Shown here: in pieces, positions 1 through 11,728 of the stretch
Layout of the letters: every line of letters begins with the position of its first letter
How positions within the stretch are numbered: position 1 is the stretch's first letter
Source of the DNA: Diadophis punctatus similis
Taxonomy: Eukaryota; Chordata; Lepidosauria; Squamata; Dipsadidae
Reading direction: 5' to 3'
Assembly: GCA_023053685.1 (NCBI GenBank)
Contig: JALIGW010000005.1
Location: forward strand, 24,332,001-24,396,000
Length of the DNA: 64,000 nucleotides
Made by a program: the position numbers and the translations under genes
Notes under the pieces: model-generated
The model's database searches: none
What the model saw: the letters and a program-made list of their open reading frames with translations, nothing else
Told to the model about the DNA's origin: nothing

Positions 1-161
1 TAACTAGAGGTTCTCCCGAACCCCTGCAAACCCCCAGCAGCCCACCCCTGCATGAACCTGTGTGGTTCTAGAAAAAACTAGGGCGGTTTCATTCAAGTAC
101 TGATATCAAGATTCAAAACCTGATGTTCCTCATGAAAAATCCCTACCAAATGACTCATCTA

Positions 162-519
162 CAGGTAGTCCTCCACTTACAATCACAATTGATCCGCAAA
201 TTTCTGTTGCTAAGCAAGACAGTAGTTAAGTGAGTTTTGCCCCATTTTACGACTTCTTTTGCAACAGTTGTTAAGTGAGTCACTGCAGTTGTAACATGGT
301 TGTTAAGTGAATCTGGCTTCCCCATTGACTTTGCTTGTCAGAAAGTAGCACAAGGGGATCACATGACCCTGAGACACTGCAACCATCATATAAATGAGCC
401 AGTTGCCAAGTGTTGATCACATGACCATGAGGATGTTGCAATGTCGTGTGAAAAACAGTCATACATCACTTTTTTGAGTGGTGTTGTTAAATTAATAGTT
501 GTAAGTTGAGGATTATCTT
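162..519. mobile_element. Tc1/mariner (pogo-like) MITE, copy 1
   Basis: The first of about nine copies here of one ~390-bp family. Its ends read CAGGTAGTCCTC... and ...GAGGACTACCTG and are flanked by TA. The body is a run of TTAAGTGAATC and GTTGTTAAGTG phrases. This copy starts after the TA at 160-161 and ends in a diverged right terminus near 519 followed by TA. It has no transposase frame and is non-autonomous. The superfamily is inferred from the TA duplication and termini only. Confidence 0.7.
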
Positions 520-551
520 TACTGAAAAATAGAAGGAGAAATGCAGAGTCG

Positions 552-701
552 TTGGTGTTTTCTGAACTGGGTTACTTTCTTGCAGACATTTCATTACCAA
601 ACTAGGCAACCTTATCATTGCTAGTCGAGCACTTATGATACTGTATCTAGTTTGATAATGAAATGTATGCAAGGAAACAACCAAGCTCAGAGAGCACCAA
701 G
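552..701. repeat. Penelope-like foldback relic (head-to-head)
   Basis: An imperfect inverted repeat. The left arm (TTGGTGTTTTCTGAACTGG, then TTTCATTACCAAACTAG) is matched on the other strand by the right arm (CTAGTTTGATAATGAAA, then CAAGCTCAGAGAGCACCAA). The phrase with TAATGAAATGTCTGCAAG is recognised from squamate repeats that I associate with Penelope-like elements. The assignment is from memory and moderate at best. Confidence 0.45.
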
Positions 702-706
702 GACCC

Positions 707-1641
<935 letters not shown>

Positions 1642-1815
1642 TTTATCAGCAAAAAATGTTACACATATAGACAATATAGTTTGTCGACTATAGAAAACTG
1701 CCTGGATGGTCCCAGGAGGGGCTGAAAGGCAAAAGGAAGCTGTGATGTTTCCTTCCATACACCAGGGTGACTCGACAGAATAAACATATATAACCCTTTC
1801 CTGGTGAAGAGCTGA

Positions 1816-1990
1816 TTGGGAATAGAACCTTGTGGCCTAGAGGTTAATCTTCTGACTTTAAAGCAGACTGCCCAGGTTCAATTCCCACTACGGGTATGGC
1901 TATCTGACGAGAGCAAAATAACTCGAAATAGATCTATAATAGTCTCCCTTTATTTTCATTTATCAGCAAAAAATGTTACACATATATATA
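1816..1990 (+). mobile_element. tRNA-derived SINE with tail block
   Basis: The head contains a tRNA-like split promoter pattern: GTGGCCTAGAGGTTAATC resembles an A box and GGTTCAATTCCCAC is close to a B box. The 3' part runs into AGTCTCCCTTTATT and TTTTCATTTATCAGC, then a short AT-rich repeat. The last ~36 bp are duplicated at 1635-1670. This is a dispersed SINE, not a working tRNA gene, because no cloverleaf can be closed. Confidence 0.6.
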
Positions 1991-2099
1991 TTTATACACA
2001 TACACTGAGTTGTAACTTCAATTACCCCAATGGGCCTGCAGGAGATGAAGTTTTAGAAAATTATTTGGGTGCACTCCAGCAGCCAATAACAAAATGAAC

Positions 2100-3050
2100 A
2101 TACAATAGTACGTTACAGCAACAATTCAATTGTGTCTCTAGTATTAATATTCCAGGACAATAGGTAGTGTTGATAGTGGACCTCCACTTTTTTCCTGAGT
2201 GTGCAATACCAATCAACAGTAATGGGGGAAGAAAAGTTATCCAGGCAGTTACTTATGAGGTACCACAGGATTCATCTACTTCTCCTACTTGCACTACTGA
2301 ACATATACATGAAGAAGTGACTGTTGGTGTAACATCCTTAATATCCTGATTATGCCAAATTATACATTCCCATGCTAGGCTAGAGTAGCAGCATATATCC
2401 TTCCCTGTTTCTGGAGGCTGTTAGAATCTAAGAGTGACGAAACGAGCTGAAACTGAATGACTGGTTTCTGAAGGGCCACAGATTCCCATTCTTGGTATAA
2501 AGCAATGATTTATCAGATCTCCTGGAATGAAGCATGATATGTATGAATGTGTGTAACATGTGTGAGGGTGTGGGTATATATTTGTTCCAGAATCAGAAAT
2601 ACATTGCCTCTTACACAGAACTTAAGGTACACACATTTGCCAAAATGACAAATAGCTAACAAAGAAGCCAATCTACCACAAATGGAACTGTTGATAAACA
2701 ACTACAATAAAAAAAAAATCATTAAAAAGTTGTGGAAGCCCTAGAATTTGAAAGATTATTAATGTATTTTGAAATATATTATGGAGGCAAAAATAAAGAA
2801 AACAGCTTATCGACACTTCCGCCTCACTTTTTGCAAAAGTAACATGCCTGATAGCTCTATTGTTTTTTTTAAAGTTTAGTGATAATCACACAGTGCAATT
2901 TCAAAAATAGATTGCATGGAAAAATTGTTAGTTTTATGCGACTTAAGCTGTCATGAACCAATTATTGTATGCAAAGATCTGGTAGACTTAACAAAATACT
3001 TAAACATTTATTTGAAGAAGTCAGAGGAACCAGGGCCCATTTCATTTCTA
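2100..3050. other. Intergenic stretch, nothing recognised
   Basis: Read on both strands; no exon-like frame with splice signals and no repeat I can name. A few short GT and A runs. Confidence 0.45.
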
Positions 3051-3054
3051 CTTG

Positions 3055-3055
<1 letters not shown>

Positions 3056-3087
<32 letters not shown>

Positions 3088-3295
3088 GGGGGGTAGGTTC
3101 TGACTTACCTCGCTGCCAGTTTGCTTCCTCCTGCGCCGTGCAGCCTTGCGTGCATTTGCGTGCGCGCATGCGCAGTGCTGAAAAACAAGATGGCGCCGCC
3201 TACGGCGCCACCAAGAGAGCCAGTTCAGGGGCATGGCCAGCCGGCCATTGCTGCCGGTTCGGCGAGTGGGGGGAAATTCCCGCTACCGGTTCTAA
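3056..3295. repeat. TG/GA microsatellite plus GC-rich repeat fragment
   Basis: A (TG)n-(GA)n-(G)n run at 3056-3093 precedes a GC-rich block with GCGCGCATGCGCAGTG and CTACCGGTTCT. Those phrases also occur in the hAT-like family seen at 7791-8426 and 48873-49161, so this is probably a truncated member without clear ends. The CpG-rich base composition comes from the repeat and gives no sign of a promoter. Confidence 0.4.
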
Positions 3296-3299
3296 CAGA

Positions 3300-4217
3300 G
3301 AAACACAGTCCAAATAAGATAATTTTTGTTCCCCTTCCCTTCAATAGAGTTCCCTTTCTACATTAAACTCATTTAGCAGAAGGGAAGAAAATAATACAGA
3401 AAAACCTATACCATCTAAAGGAATAACTCACAAGGAAAAAAATTGATTTTCTTTCTTGAGTGCTAAGTCGATTCCGCAGCAATACAGCAATACTCTTTGC
3501 CATTTAGGCATTTCACTCTATCTATATTAAAATTGCAACATCTTGAGTCATAAATTATGAGGCTGTGCTCTCAGTTATGAAGAAAGGGTGAGCATATAAA
3601 AAACAAGAAAATGGTGAGCTTATAAGAACCAAGAAATATTCACTGGAACCTATCAATGAATTAAAGTCACTGAAAGTGATGGCTCATTATACTGTACAGA
3701 AGGAAAGGAGTACTCAGCAGAGGTTGGCTGTTAGGATCTAGACTACATCAATGATAGACTAGATAGGTTTTCAAGGTAGGAAACTGCTTATTAGGTAAGC
3801 AACAAGCTTATGAACTGATGACACACGTGCTACATGGAAAGGAATAATTGGGAATCCTGGTGGAAATTTGAGTTCTACACTAGTAAGTTTACAAAGGGTT
3901 GATCATCAAGCCACAAAACAATAATAATGATAAAGTTAAATCTCAAATTCTCATATACCTATGTAAGAAAATAATAAAACAATCTGTTATGTTGAAGGTA
4001 TTTAAGGTAGAGCAACATTAAAAAAAAATTAACTACTTTTGCTAAGCATCTTCTAGCACTGTATTGAAAATTAGGATAATTTAGAGACATTTCCCCCTCT
4101 TTCTTCTCTTTTCTAATTGTTCATATTGATGGCACTTTACCAATGCTGCATAAACATCCAACAAAATAATTTACTTTCCTGTTTTCAGCCTAGCTGTAAA
4201 AAACTATCCTGCCTTAA
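3300..4217. other. Intergenic stretch, nothing recognised
   Basis: A+T-rich sequence up to the target duplication of the L1-type insertion. No supported feature. Confidence 0.45.
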
Positions 4218-4235
4218 CAGTTGCAGACAAAGTGA
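4218..4235. repeat. Left target-site duplication of L1-type element
   Basis: The 18 bases CAGTTGCAGACAAAGTGA recur without mismatch at 6741-6758. The preceding CTTAA fits an L1 endonuclease nick of the TT|AA type. Confidence 0.93.
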
Positions 4236-4299
4236 ACTTCCGGTTTGGAGCGCGCCATCGCGGACGTCCCTTCGTCGGGCGCCTTTCCAATCTTCGTAA

Positions 4300-4330
4300 A
4301 AAGCCGCCAGAACAGCTGTCTGGCGGCTTT
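4300..4330 (+). repeat. Perfect hairpin in L1 leader
   Basis: Eleven-base arms AAAGCCGCCAG and CTGGCGGCTTT separated by the 9-base loop AACAGCTGT, 65 bp inside the 5' end of the element. It is GC-rich and should be stable in RNA. Role unknown. Confidence 0.8.
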
Positions 4331-4908
4331 GAAATCTCTTCCCTGGGCAAAGGGGAGAGATGAGAGCTTGACAGGTGGGGTAGAGCCCCCCCAGCGCCCT
4401 AGGAGCCATCTAGTAGGGCGCGAAGGGAGAGCTCCCCATGCAGCCTGTCTCCAGCTCCGAAGATCAGGAAACCTCCGCCTTTGCGGAGCTAGATGTCGCG
4501 ACCAGCCGCTGCTTCTAGAATGGGATTTTTAATTACTTTTGAACTACAGAAGCAGACAGAGAGAAACAGGCGTGAGATGGGCAAGTAATGAAACCTCTTT
4601 TTTCTTTTTTTTTCAACTCCTGGGTAAGCTTTCACTTCGGCAAAGAATCAAAGGAAACAAAGTAACAATATGGCGATTGAGAAGTGAAAGTGACTTTCGT
4701 TTCCCCAGAGGCTTTTTTTCCCCCTTTCTTTCTTATGGAAACTTTTAATTTGGAAAAATGGTTTTTTCTTTCTCTGTCTCCTAACCCTGGGTTAAAGCTA
4801 TAATTGAAAGATTTCCAATAATAAAAGACTACCTGGTTTTTAAACTGGAAAGAACTTTAATCAGGCACCTGGCTTTCTTTCTTTTTTGCATTCTTTTGAA
4901 ACACCATA

Positions 4909-5979
4909 ATGGCTTCAAAATCTGGAAAGATTGTTTTGACTAAAAGAAATGACTATTCATTTGGATATATTTCTAAAATGCAACTTAACACTGAGTTAAC
5001 ACCTCCACAGCCTTTGACACCGGAAAATTTATTAAATAATTTAAAGATTATGAAACAGGAACTTACTTTGGAATTTAATCAGAAAATAAGTGAGATAGAC
5101 AAAAAAATGCAGGCTGCTTTGAAGAATATGAATCAACAACTCAGATCTGATGTATTAGAGGTTTGCAAAGGTTTAGCAACAAATATTGAAGTTTTGGCAG
5201 AACGTATTGAAACAAATAAACAAGCTTTGGCAACCTCGGTGAATTACATAGATAAAATCCAAAATGATATTGCAAATTTTGAAAAAGAGATCTTGATGAC
5301 ACAGTTCAGATCCATGGAAGTTGCTATAAGGGTCAGAGGTTTGAAAGAGGGATTATTTGAAGATTTAAAAGGAAGGATGGTTGATGCATTGGATCAGGTG
5401 TCTGGAATTTCTAAAGTGGAATTGGCTACACAAATCGACAAAATATACAGAATCAATTCGTGGTACGCTAAACAAAAGCATTTACCAAGGGACATTGTTA
5501 TATATTTTACCACAAGAGCTTTACGGAATAGAATTATACAAGCAACGTTTAACAATAATCTTATGGTGAATGGTCAGGAACTAAAGATTTGGAAAGAAAT
5601 CCCCTCTAAAATGCTTAAAGCCAGAAAAAGCTACATTTTTTTGATTGATGAATTTAAGAGATTAAATTTACAATATAAATGGGAAGCGCCAGTTGGAGTA
5701 GCAGTGAAATTTTCTGGAAAAAGATACCGGCTTAACACGATAAAAAAAGCTACTGAATTTTATGTCAATGTTTTAAAGGCTGATATATCCAAGATTCCAG
5801 AGGAAGGATGTATGAAAATAAAAGAGGAAGAGGAGGGGAAGCCATCTTTGCTGGATCACAAGGAAATAGATTCAAAAACCCAAAAGGAGTGCCAGAACCA
5901 GATAGCTGGGGAAAAGGAGATGGAGGTTTGGGATCAGATGGGAGACGAGTCGACAAATTTGAATTTACTGAACTATTAA
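4909..5979 (+). CDS. L1-type ORF1 protein (356 aa), intact
   Basis: An RNA-binding chaperone of LINE-1 retrotransposition (transposase-22 / L1 ORF1p family), which trimerises and coats element RNA in the cytoplasm. Residues ~45-145 are lysine/glutamate-rich and heptad-like, as expected for the coiled coil. Residues ~145-235 fit the RRM domain, with VAIRVRGLKEG near its start and DIVIYFTTRALRNRI near its end. Residues ~240-310 (WKEIPSKMLKARK ... GVAVKFSGKRYRLNT) fit the C-terminal domain. The last ~45 residues form an acidic tail. The start ATG is the first in the frame, and 356 aa is within the usual ORF1p size. There are no stops or frameshifts. It is mobile-element coding sequence, not a host gene. 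Confidence 0.88.
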   Translation: MASKSGKIVLTKRNDYSFGYISKMQLNTELTPPQPLTPENLLNNLKIMKQELTLEFNQKISEIDKKMQAALKNMNQQLRSDVLEVCKGLATNIEVLAERIETNKQALATSVNYIDKIQNDIANFEKEILMTQFRSMEVAIRVRGLKEGLFEDLKGRMVDALDQVSGISKVELATQIDKIYRINSWYAKQKHLPRDIVIYFTTRALRNRIIQATFNNNLMVNGQELKIWKEIPSKMLKARKSYIFLIDEFKRLNLQYKWEAPVGVAVKFSGKRYRLNTIKKATEFYVNVLKADISKIPEEGCMKIKEEEEGKPSLLDHKEIDSKTQKECQNQIAGEKEMEVWDQMGDESTNLNLLNY

Positions 5980-6065
5980 AAGATGAACTATCAAGATACA
6001 AAACGATGTGATGTTGAAATATATTGGACGGATAGAGACTAATATGATTGTATTTTTCCTTTTCC

Positions 6066-6305
6066 CTATTTAATGATTATCTACGCAATATTTAGCTAAG
6101 TTTTATATAACTTTGAGGTTACTTTTAATGTTAACAATATTAGATATATATAGTTTGTTGATTTTTTGTTTATTGAAGTCAATAAGTTAATTTAGAATAA
6201 TATTATGTTATTAATATCATGATGAAATTTAATATTTAATGATTACTTACGTAACATTTAGTTATCTTGGAGGTTATTTTTAATGTTAATAATATTAGTT
6301 TAAGA
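6066..6305 (+). repeat. Diverged direct duplication in the L1 tail region
   Basis: Two related blocks about 165 bp apart, one near 6072-6146 and one near 6238-6300. Both start TTTAATGATTA and end GAGGTTA(C/T)TTTTAATGTTAA followed by (C/T)AATATTAG. It is an old internal duplication in the 3' part of the element. Confidence 0.65.
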
Positions 6306-6740
6306 TTTTTCTATTTTATATCTAGTTATTATTTATATAACATTTACTTTGTATAAGATAGAGGACTGAAGGGAGGAGGTAGGAGATTTGTTTGTTTGTA
6401 TTGTTAAAGAGATTTCTTTTTCTTTCGTTTTCTTTTTTTCCCCTCTTTTTTGTATCTTTACTATTGTATACATATGCGATATATTATTAGTGTATAATCT
6501 GGAGTTGAAGTTTTTTAAAAATAGTGTTCTTTTTTTTCTTTTCTTTTTCTTTTTATTAACAATTTAAATTTATTATTATGCCCTGTATTATCTCTGGGAA
6601 GTCCGGGGTGGAGGTGGGGAGGGAAGGGAGTGGGTTGGGTGGGGGGAGAAAAAAAACAAAAATGTTTGTACTTTATATTTAATATTTTGCTACTATTTAT
6701 GTAATTCTGTACTAATAAAACTTTTTGAATAAAAAAAAAA

Positions 6741-6758
6741 CAGTTGCAGACAAAGTGA
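6741..6758. repeat. Right target-site duplication of L1-type element
   Basis: Exact copy of 4218-4235, directly after the poly(A) run. Confidence 0.93.
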
Positions 6759-6759
6759 T

Positions 6760-7782
6760 TTATGACCCAGAAGGTTTGTTATGAATGACTCTCATGTGGG
6801 TCACGCTGAGTTGATAGTGGCATCATATTTGTTGTTCTTGGCACCCTAACATTAGAAACTAACCAAATCAAGATTGACTTTCCCATTTTCAATCTGCTAT
6901 ATGCATTCGTTTCGTAATATGGCAATTACTCTGGGGTTGCCATAGTAATATAATAGGTACAGTTACCAAGTAATAGTTAAAATATATTGCAGTGTGTGAA
7001 GACTTTGTTGATTGCAACTATATCATTAAATTTCCATAGTATTATACATTAGCTCTTCAATTTTCTGTGCCAAGGTCAATCCCCTTTTTCCAAAGAAAAA
7101 GTAGATGAGCAGCATTTCCTATACTTGATATTGTGTTAAGATATAAATAAGTGCATATACGAGTTTTAAAATGGCATGAGATTAGGGTGGTAATTCAAGA
7201 GTTGGCCAATATGTGCTCATTATGGCTACAGTACCAAGTCACATAAATTATTATAGATCCACCAATGTAAGGCATTTTATCTTTAATTGAGGATAGGGTC
7301 GGGAAAGAAGAAAATGCCATTTTCCTTTGATTTAGCAAAATACTGGTTTCAATCACCAAAAATAGAAATTTGAAAATATTAGCATAGTTCTGTATAAAGC
7401 TTAAATAACTAAGGCAGGCTCCCAAAATGGCTAGGTTTTTCCTTAAAGTTATTTTTTTTCAGTCCTGAAGTATATATAAAATTTAGACCCTGCATATTCC
7501 TTTAATATTCATTTTTTAAAAAACCCAAATATAATTTAATTAAAATATTTTCAGAATTGATCATTTTCATCTGCATGTTTTATTAAGCATTTTATCAGTT
7601 AGTTTATATTTGTTTTTCTCTTACAGAGTATGTAAACCTTCACATGTATTCATGCCAAGGAAATTAATCAGGGTCTTATTCTCACAGAAGCAAACATTAA
7701 ATTGTAACAGTTACTATAATGATATTCAACACTTACTTGAGAAGTCCATATTGATTAGTTTTTGTTGTTGAGTGTTAGACTA
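6760..7782. other. Intergenic stretch, nothing recognised
   Basis: A+T-rich, no exon-like frame and no named repeat. Confidence 0.45.
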
Positions 7783-7790
7783 CAGCGTAG

Positions 7791-8426
7791 CAGGGGTGGG
7801 TTCCTAATTTTTTTACTACCACTCTGTGAGCATGTGGTATTTTGTGGGTGTGGCTTGCCAGCTATGTGACCGGGTGGGCGTGGGCCTCGGGAGCTTGGCA
7901 GCGACCGCAGAAGCGGAGGGCATTGCCCACCCGCAACGCAGCCCCCCGCAGCGGGAGCAGCAAGACCACGGCAGCGGTTCTTCTAGGAGGCTCCGTCCGG
8001 CCTGAATGTTTCTCCCCATTCGATGATCCTAGGCTCCTGCCGCCCGTTCCCCCTCCCCTCAGCAGCTCAAGAAGCCTCAAACATGCGAAAATGCCTGGGA
8101 TCATCACCGTGCATTCGTGGCTTCTCAGACTGCTGAAGGGAGGGGAATGGAGATAGCTCCTGCCGCCTGTTCTTTCAGCGTCTCACGCGCTCCCTCAGCC
8201 ATCCTCCCCTGCTTGGACTCACCATGGGGTAGGAAGGCAGCACATGTGCAGTGCCGGAAGCTCGGCTTCTGGGCATGCGCAGAAGAATTTTTTTAAAAAA
8301 ATTACAATTTTTTCTTTTAAAATGGCAGCGCCCAGGCACCGGCAACCAACCGCACCGGTACTGTGACATTACCAGCGGGCCGCTACCGGTGCTAGAGTGG
8401 ACCGCACTGGTAGGAACCCACCACTG
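7791..8426. mobile_element. hAT-like MITE, GGTTC family, 636 bp
   Basis: Ends CAGGGGTGGGTTCCT and GGAACCCACCACTG are near-perfect inverted repeats. The flanking 8-mer CAGCGTAG occurs at 7783-7790 and 8427-8434. The inside is GC-rich with CpG-dense blocks and GCTACCGGTGC. No transposase. Unlike most hAT-like copies here, the duplication does not have TA at its centre. Confidence 0.82.
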
Positions 8427-8434
8427 CAGCGTAG

Positions 8435-8971
8435 AGTACTTAAATTTAGACCAAAAACAGCTGCCTTCCTTTTATTCTTATTTCTTCAACAATCTAGCCA
8501 CCTTTTTATGAAAGTCAAATTTAATAAAGTCAGAGATATAGGGCCGCCTTTTATTACATTTTAAGGCTTTTTCTATGAATACAGGCCTGAAATCTAGACT
8601 CTCAATATTCCAATAGAATTAACTCATTGACAATCATGTTTCTATTTCCCTACGGTCCAAAAATAACAAAAAGGTAAGCCAGCACATAAATCAATGAATT
8701 CCTAGGTACAGTAAAACTGCAAAGAAAGATCCTGTCAATTGAAGCCAGATGCTGCTTGCAGGGAGAAATGGGCTGACGAGTAGATTGTAAGAAACAGAAG
8801 AACGACAAGGTAAAAAGAATTGTACTTAGCTGAGGAAGACAACCGTTGATGTTTAGCGATTACATCTCAATAATGGAGAATCCCAGGAAGTCTCATACAA
8901 ACAGAGCACTCTGAAATCTCTATGGATCTGAGCCCAGCCTTGCTTAAGCACCAGATGTTTTGATGATTTAA
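8435..8971. other. Intergenic stretch, nothing recognised
   Basis: No supported feature between two transposon relics. Confidence 0.45.
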
Positions 8972-9043
8972 GCCAGAGGTCTTCAAACTTGGCAACTTTA
9001 AGACTTGTGGACTTCAACTCCCAGAATTCTCCAGCCAGCATAG
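8972..9043. mobile_element. Half of a foldback hAT-like MITE
   Basis: Matches the left half of the complete foldback elements at 12182-12316 and 19266-19390: terminus-like AGAGGTCTTCAAACTTGG, then GACTTCAACTCCCAGAATTC. The right half is missing. Confidence 0.65.
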
Positions 9044-9612
9044 CCATGACATCTGTTTTACATAACAAAATTATCCTGTTGAAATTATGTAGATCTAAGG
9101 CAAGTCATTGTTTGAATGATAAACATGGACATTCCTGTAAATGCTGAAAAGTTTGCTTTTTTAAAAAAAGTGGGGCTTTGATCTTCTTCTTTTTTAAATA
9201 AACTATTAACAACCTTTCTAGTACAAAAGGGTCATTTTGAATTGGCTGCAGAACATTTACTATATTCCCATTTACTGTATAATATGTCTCAGATGATACA
9301 TTAAGAATCGAGGCAGATGAAAATAATCTGCCACCATAGTAACAAGGTAGAACATAATTCAAATCCTTTTGATTATTTCTTTTGGTACTGATAAGGAGCA
9401 ATTGTAAGGGTAATTGTTCTTTTATAATTTGTTTTTAAACAACATCAATGAACAATTATATGAATTGTTGAAGAGGCAATTAATGAAGAAAGGTTGAGTA
9501 AGTTCTCCAGTTTAAAACACACAGAATAAAAGTCATTTATACAGAATTACTGTATCAATTTCTCATTCTCAAGTATCTGGTTACCAGTAGGACTGAAGGA
9601 ACATAATTATAT
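9044..9612. other. Intergenic stretch, nothing recognised
   Basis: No supported feature. Confidence 0.45.
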
Positions 9613-9940
9613 CTTAGAATTATGGAGTTGAAAGGGACCACACAGATCTAGTCCAACCCTCTGCAATGTTCAAGAAAACTGGTTAAAGTAGTCCAGGGGT
9701 GGCCAAACTATGGTTCTTTGAGGACCTGTGGACTTCAACTCCCAGAATTCCTGAGCTAGACATGCATGCATGGCTGGCTCAGGAATTCTGGGAGTTTAAG
9801 TCCACAGGTCCTCAAAGAACCATAGTTTGGCCACCCCTGCGCCGTTAAACCATCCAGGATAGTTGCTTTCTAGCCTGTTAAAAATGTGAAAATAACTTCC
9901 AGAGTGAGACTGTTCCACTGTTGTACAGCACTTATTATCA
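9613..9940 (-). mobile_element. CR1 LINE 3' end, interrupted
   Basis: TTAGAATTATGGAGTTG, AAGGGACCACACAGATC and TAGTCCAACCCTCTGC are the reverse complement of a CR1 3' end. The copy is split by the foldback element at 9694-9839 and resumes at TTAAACCATCCAGG. Confidence 0.65.
9694..9839. mobile_element. 146-bp foldback MITE inside CR1
   Basis: A nearly perfect palindrome: CAGGGGTGGCCAAACTATGG at the left and CCATAGTTTGGCCACCCCTG at the right, each arm running on for about 60 bp. Termini are hAT-like, but I could not find a matching 8-bp duplication, so the flank may have changed. Confidence 0.72.
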
Positions 9941-9961
9941 GTAAGTTTTTTTATTATATTT

Positions 9962-10185
9962 GCAACTTAGAGCAGTGGCCTAGAGGTGGAGCTCTCACCT
10001 CATGATCAGGAGGCTGAGTTCGATCCTAGGTAGTGGCAGATATTTCTCTCTCTGGGCACAGTGAGTAATTGTCTGCTGCAAACACTGAGTAGGCGTCAGG
10101 AAGGGTATCCGGCCAGTAAATGCTCAGCTTCATTCAGTGGCTGCAATGCCACCCCAATGCAAAGGATTACAGGGTCGTTAAAGGA
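9962..10185 (+). mobile_element. tRNA-derived SINE with BovB-like tail
   Basis: The head GTGGCCTAGAGGTGGAGC and the B-box-like GAGTTCGATCCTAGG indicate tRNA ancestry. The 3' part GGCGTCAGGAAGGGTATCC with GGCCAG resembles the BovB tail shared with known reptile SINEs. The family name is not certain. Confidence 0.6.
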
Positions 10186-10189
10186 AAAA

Positions 10190-11036
10190 AAATAGGTAGC
10201 TGCAACTTATACCTTATAACTTATGCTATTTATTATACAATTGGGGATTGAGCAGGCCATTCTGCAATTAATAACTGAGGAGATAAAATAATGTTGCTTT
10301 TCTTGGAAGTAATGAATTCTATTTGTAAAAAACAGTTTTATCCTGTTGAGCTCTATTGTTAAAGATAAATTTATAAAGGAAGAAAGAGTCATGCAGCAGA
10401 TGGCAAGTTAATTACCTATCAGTTTTACTATTCCTTTCAAATAATAATATGACTGCTTGATAGACTTCTGGCACAAAGGCTAATCTAATGGACAAGTTAT
10501 GTGAGGTGGTTTTTTTAAAAAGAAATCTAACACTTTCAATTTTTCTTTTTGTTTTACATAATTTCTCTGAAGTTCCTATCAAAGGATCTGGATGGCTCAC
10601 ATATGTAAAACCCATAAAACTATACTAGTATTATTAATAACACAACTGGATAGTAATATTAGGCTTCTCTCAAACAAGATCTAAAAGCCTATTTCTCCAA
10701 TTAATCTGTTTCCCATTTGCCACTAAAACTATTGCTTCATTGCCTGAAAGCATTAGTTTAGGATTTGATGTCTATCTTGTCTAATATTTTGGAGTGAGAA
10801 GACAAAAATGCATTATCTTTTCTACAGTCTCATCATTGTCTTATTCATTTAACCCCCCCCCCCCGACATGCAGTGGACTAAGTGCTTCCCATATCATTTC
10901 TATTTCATTTTTCAGCTTTATTTTAATGCCTCTCAAAATACTTTTGTATCATCTGCTATCTAGCTTTCTTCATTTTTCTTTCTTGGATGACGTTTTCAAT
11001 GTCTGAAGGAACCTTTCGGTGTATCGAGTTATTACA
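10190..11036. other. Intergenic stretch, nothing recognised
   Basis: Includes a C run at 10853-10864. No supported gene. Confidence 0.45.
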
Positions 11037-11150
11037 CAGAATCATAGTTGAATAGAATAATAAAGTTGGAAGAGACTATTTAGGCTGGTATTTCCCCAAC
11101 CTTAGGGACTTAAATCTGTGTGGACTTCAATTCCCAGAATCCCACAGCAG
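11037..11150. mobile_element. CR1 3' end fragment and half foldback MITE
   Basis: CAGAATCATAGTTGAATAG with AAGTTGGAAGAGAC (to ~11080) is a short minus-strand CR1 3' end. It is followed by CCCCAACCTTAGGGAC and GACTTCAATTCCCAGAATCC, a diverged left half of the foldback family. Confidence 0.5.
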
Positions 11151-11728
11151 CATGTAGTCCTCAACTTATGACCATATTGGAGCTCGGAGTTAGTCGTAAA
11201 TCATGAGACTGAGCTGATTTTACTACCATTTTTTGTGGTGGACATAAAATGAATGCAGTGATTGTAAAGCAAGACTATTCATGCTTATGGCCATTTTTTT
11301 GCTGGAAACTGGCTCCCAAGGCCGAAACCAGCAAAAGTCATAAATTGTGGTCACTGCCGAATGCTGCAACCAGCTGTACAAGTGAGCCAATTGCCAAGTG
11401 TTCCAAAAGTGGTCATGTGACCTTGGGTGGGTGCCATTGTTAGAACTCCAGAATCGAGTCATAGGTACCTTTTGGGAGGTCCATAACTTTGAATAGTTGC
11501 TAAGCCAGGAGTCCCCAACCCCTGGTCCATGGACTGGCACCAGGCTACAGCATGCCAGAAACCGGGCCGCGCAAACAAGCGAAGCCCTATCCAAGGGATG
11601 TAGGCAGCACATGAAACCACACCCCCTCCGGTCTATGGAAAAACCTCTTTTCACAGAACCGGTCCCTGGTGCCCAAAAGGTTGGGGGCCGCTGTGCTAAG
11701 CAACCAGTCATTAAGTGAGGACTACCTG
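11151..11728. mobile_element. Pogo-like MITE, copy 2, with nested hAT-like element
   Basis: The left end CATGTAGTCCTCAACTTATG and right end GTGAGGACTACCTG followed by TA belong to the same family as 162-519. A 188-bp hAT-like element has inserted at 11506. A further diverged copy may follow at 11729-11865. Confidence 0.65.
11506..11693. mobile_element. hAT-like MITE (CAGGAGTCCCCAACC), nested
   Basis: Ends CAGGAGTCCCCAACCCCTGG and GGTTGGGGGCCGCTG. The 8-bp duplication TGCTAAGC lies at 11498-11505 and 11694-11701. It sits inside the pogo-like MITE and so is younger than it. Confidence 0.85.

Larger units (their letters stand above)
4236..6740 (+). mobile_element. ORF1-only L1-type retrotransposon (HAL1-like)
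   Basis: A discrete 2505-bp insertion bounded by an exact 18-bp target duplication and ending in a poly(A) tail after AATAAAACTTTTTG. It has three parts. The first is a 673-bp leader that starts GC-rich (ACTTCCGGTTTGGAGCG). The second is one intact ORF1 (4909-5979). The third is a 761-bp A+T-rich tail region with no reverse transcriptase, endonuclease or other recognisable ORF2 sequence. An intact frame plus perfect duplication means a recent insertion. It would need ORF2 protein supplied in trans, as known for mammalian half-L1 (HAL1) elements. An alternative is a one-off internally deleted or spliced L1 copy. Confidence 0.85.

Noticed and set aside
1816..1900. Possible tRNA gene
   Set aside because: A- and B-box-like phrases are present, but arms do not pair into a cloverleaf and the sequence runs into a SINE tail. 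The same holds for 9962, 41086 and 61314.
5808..6011. 67-codon frame overlapping the end of L1 ORF1
   Set aside because: It overlaps ORF1 in another frame, its ATG is internal, and it does not resemble the start of an L1 ORF2 (no endonuclease motifs).
7816..8156. CpG-dense frames of 67-104 codons taken as a possible exon or CpG-island promoter
   Set aside because: They lie fully inside a hAT-like element with inverted ends and an 8-bp duplication.
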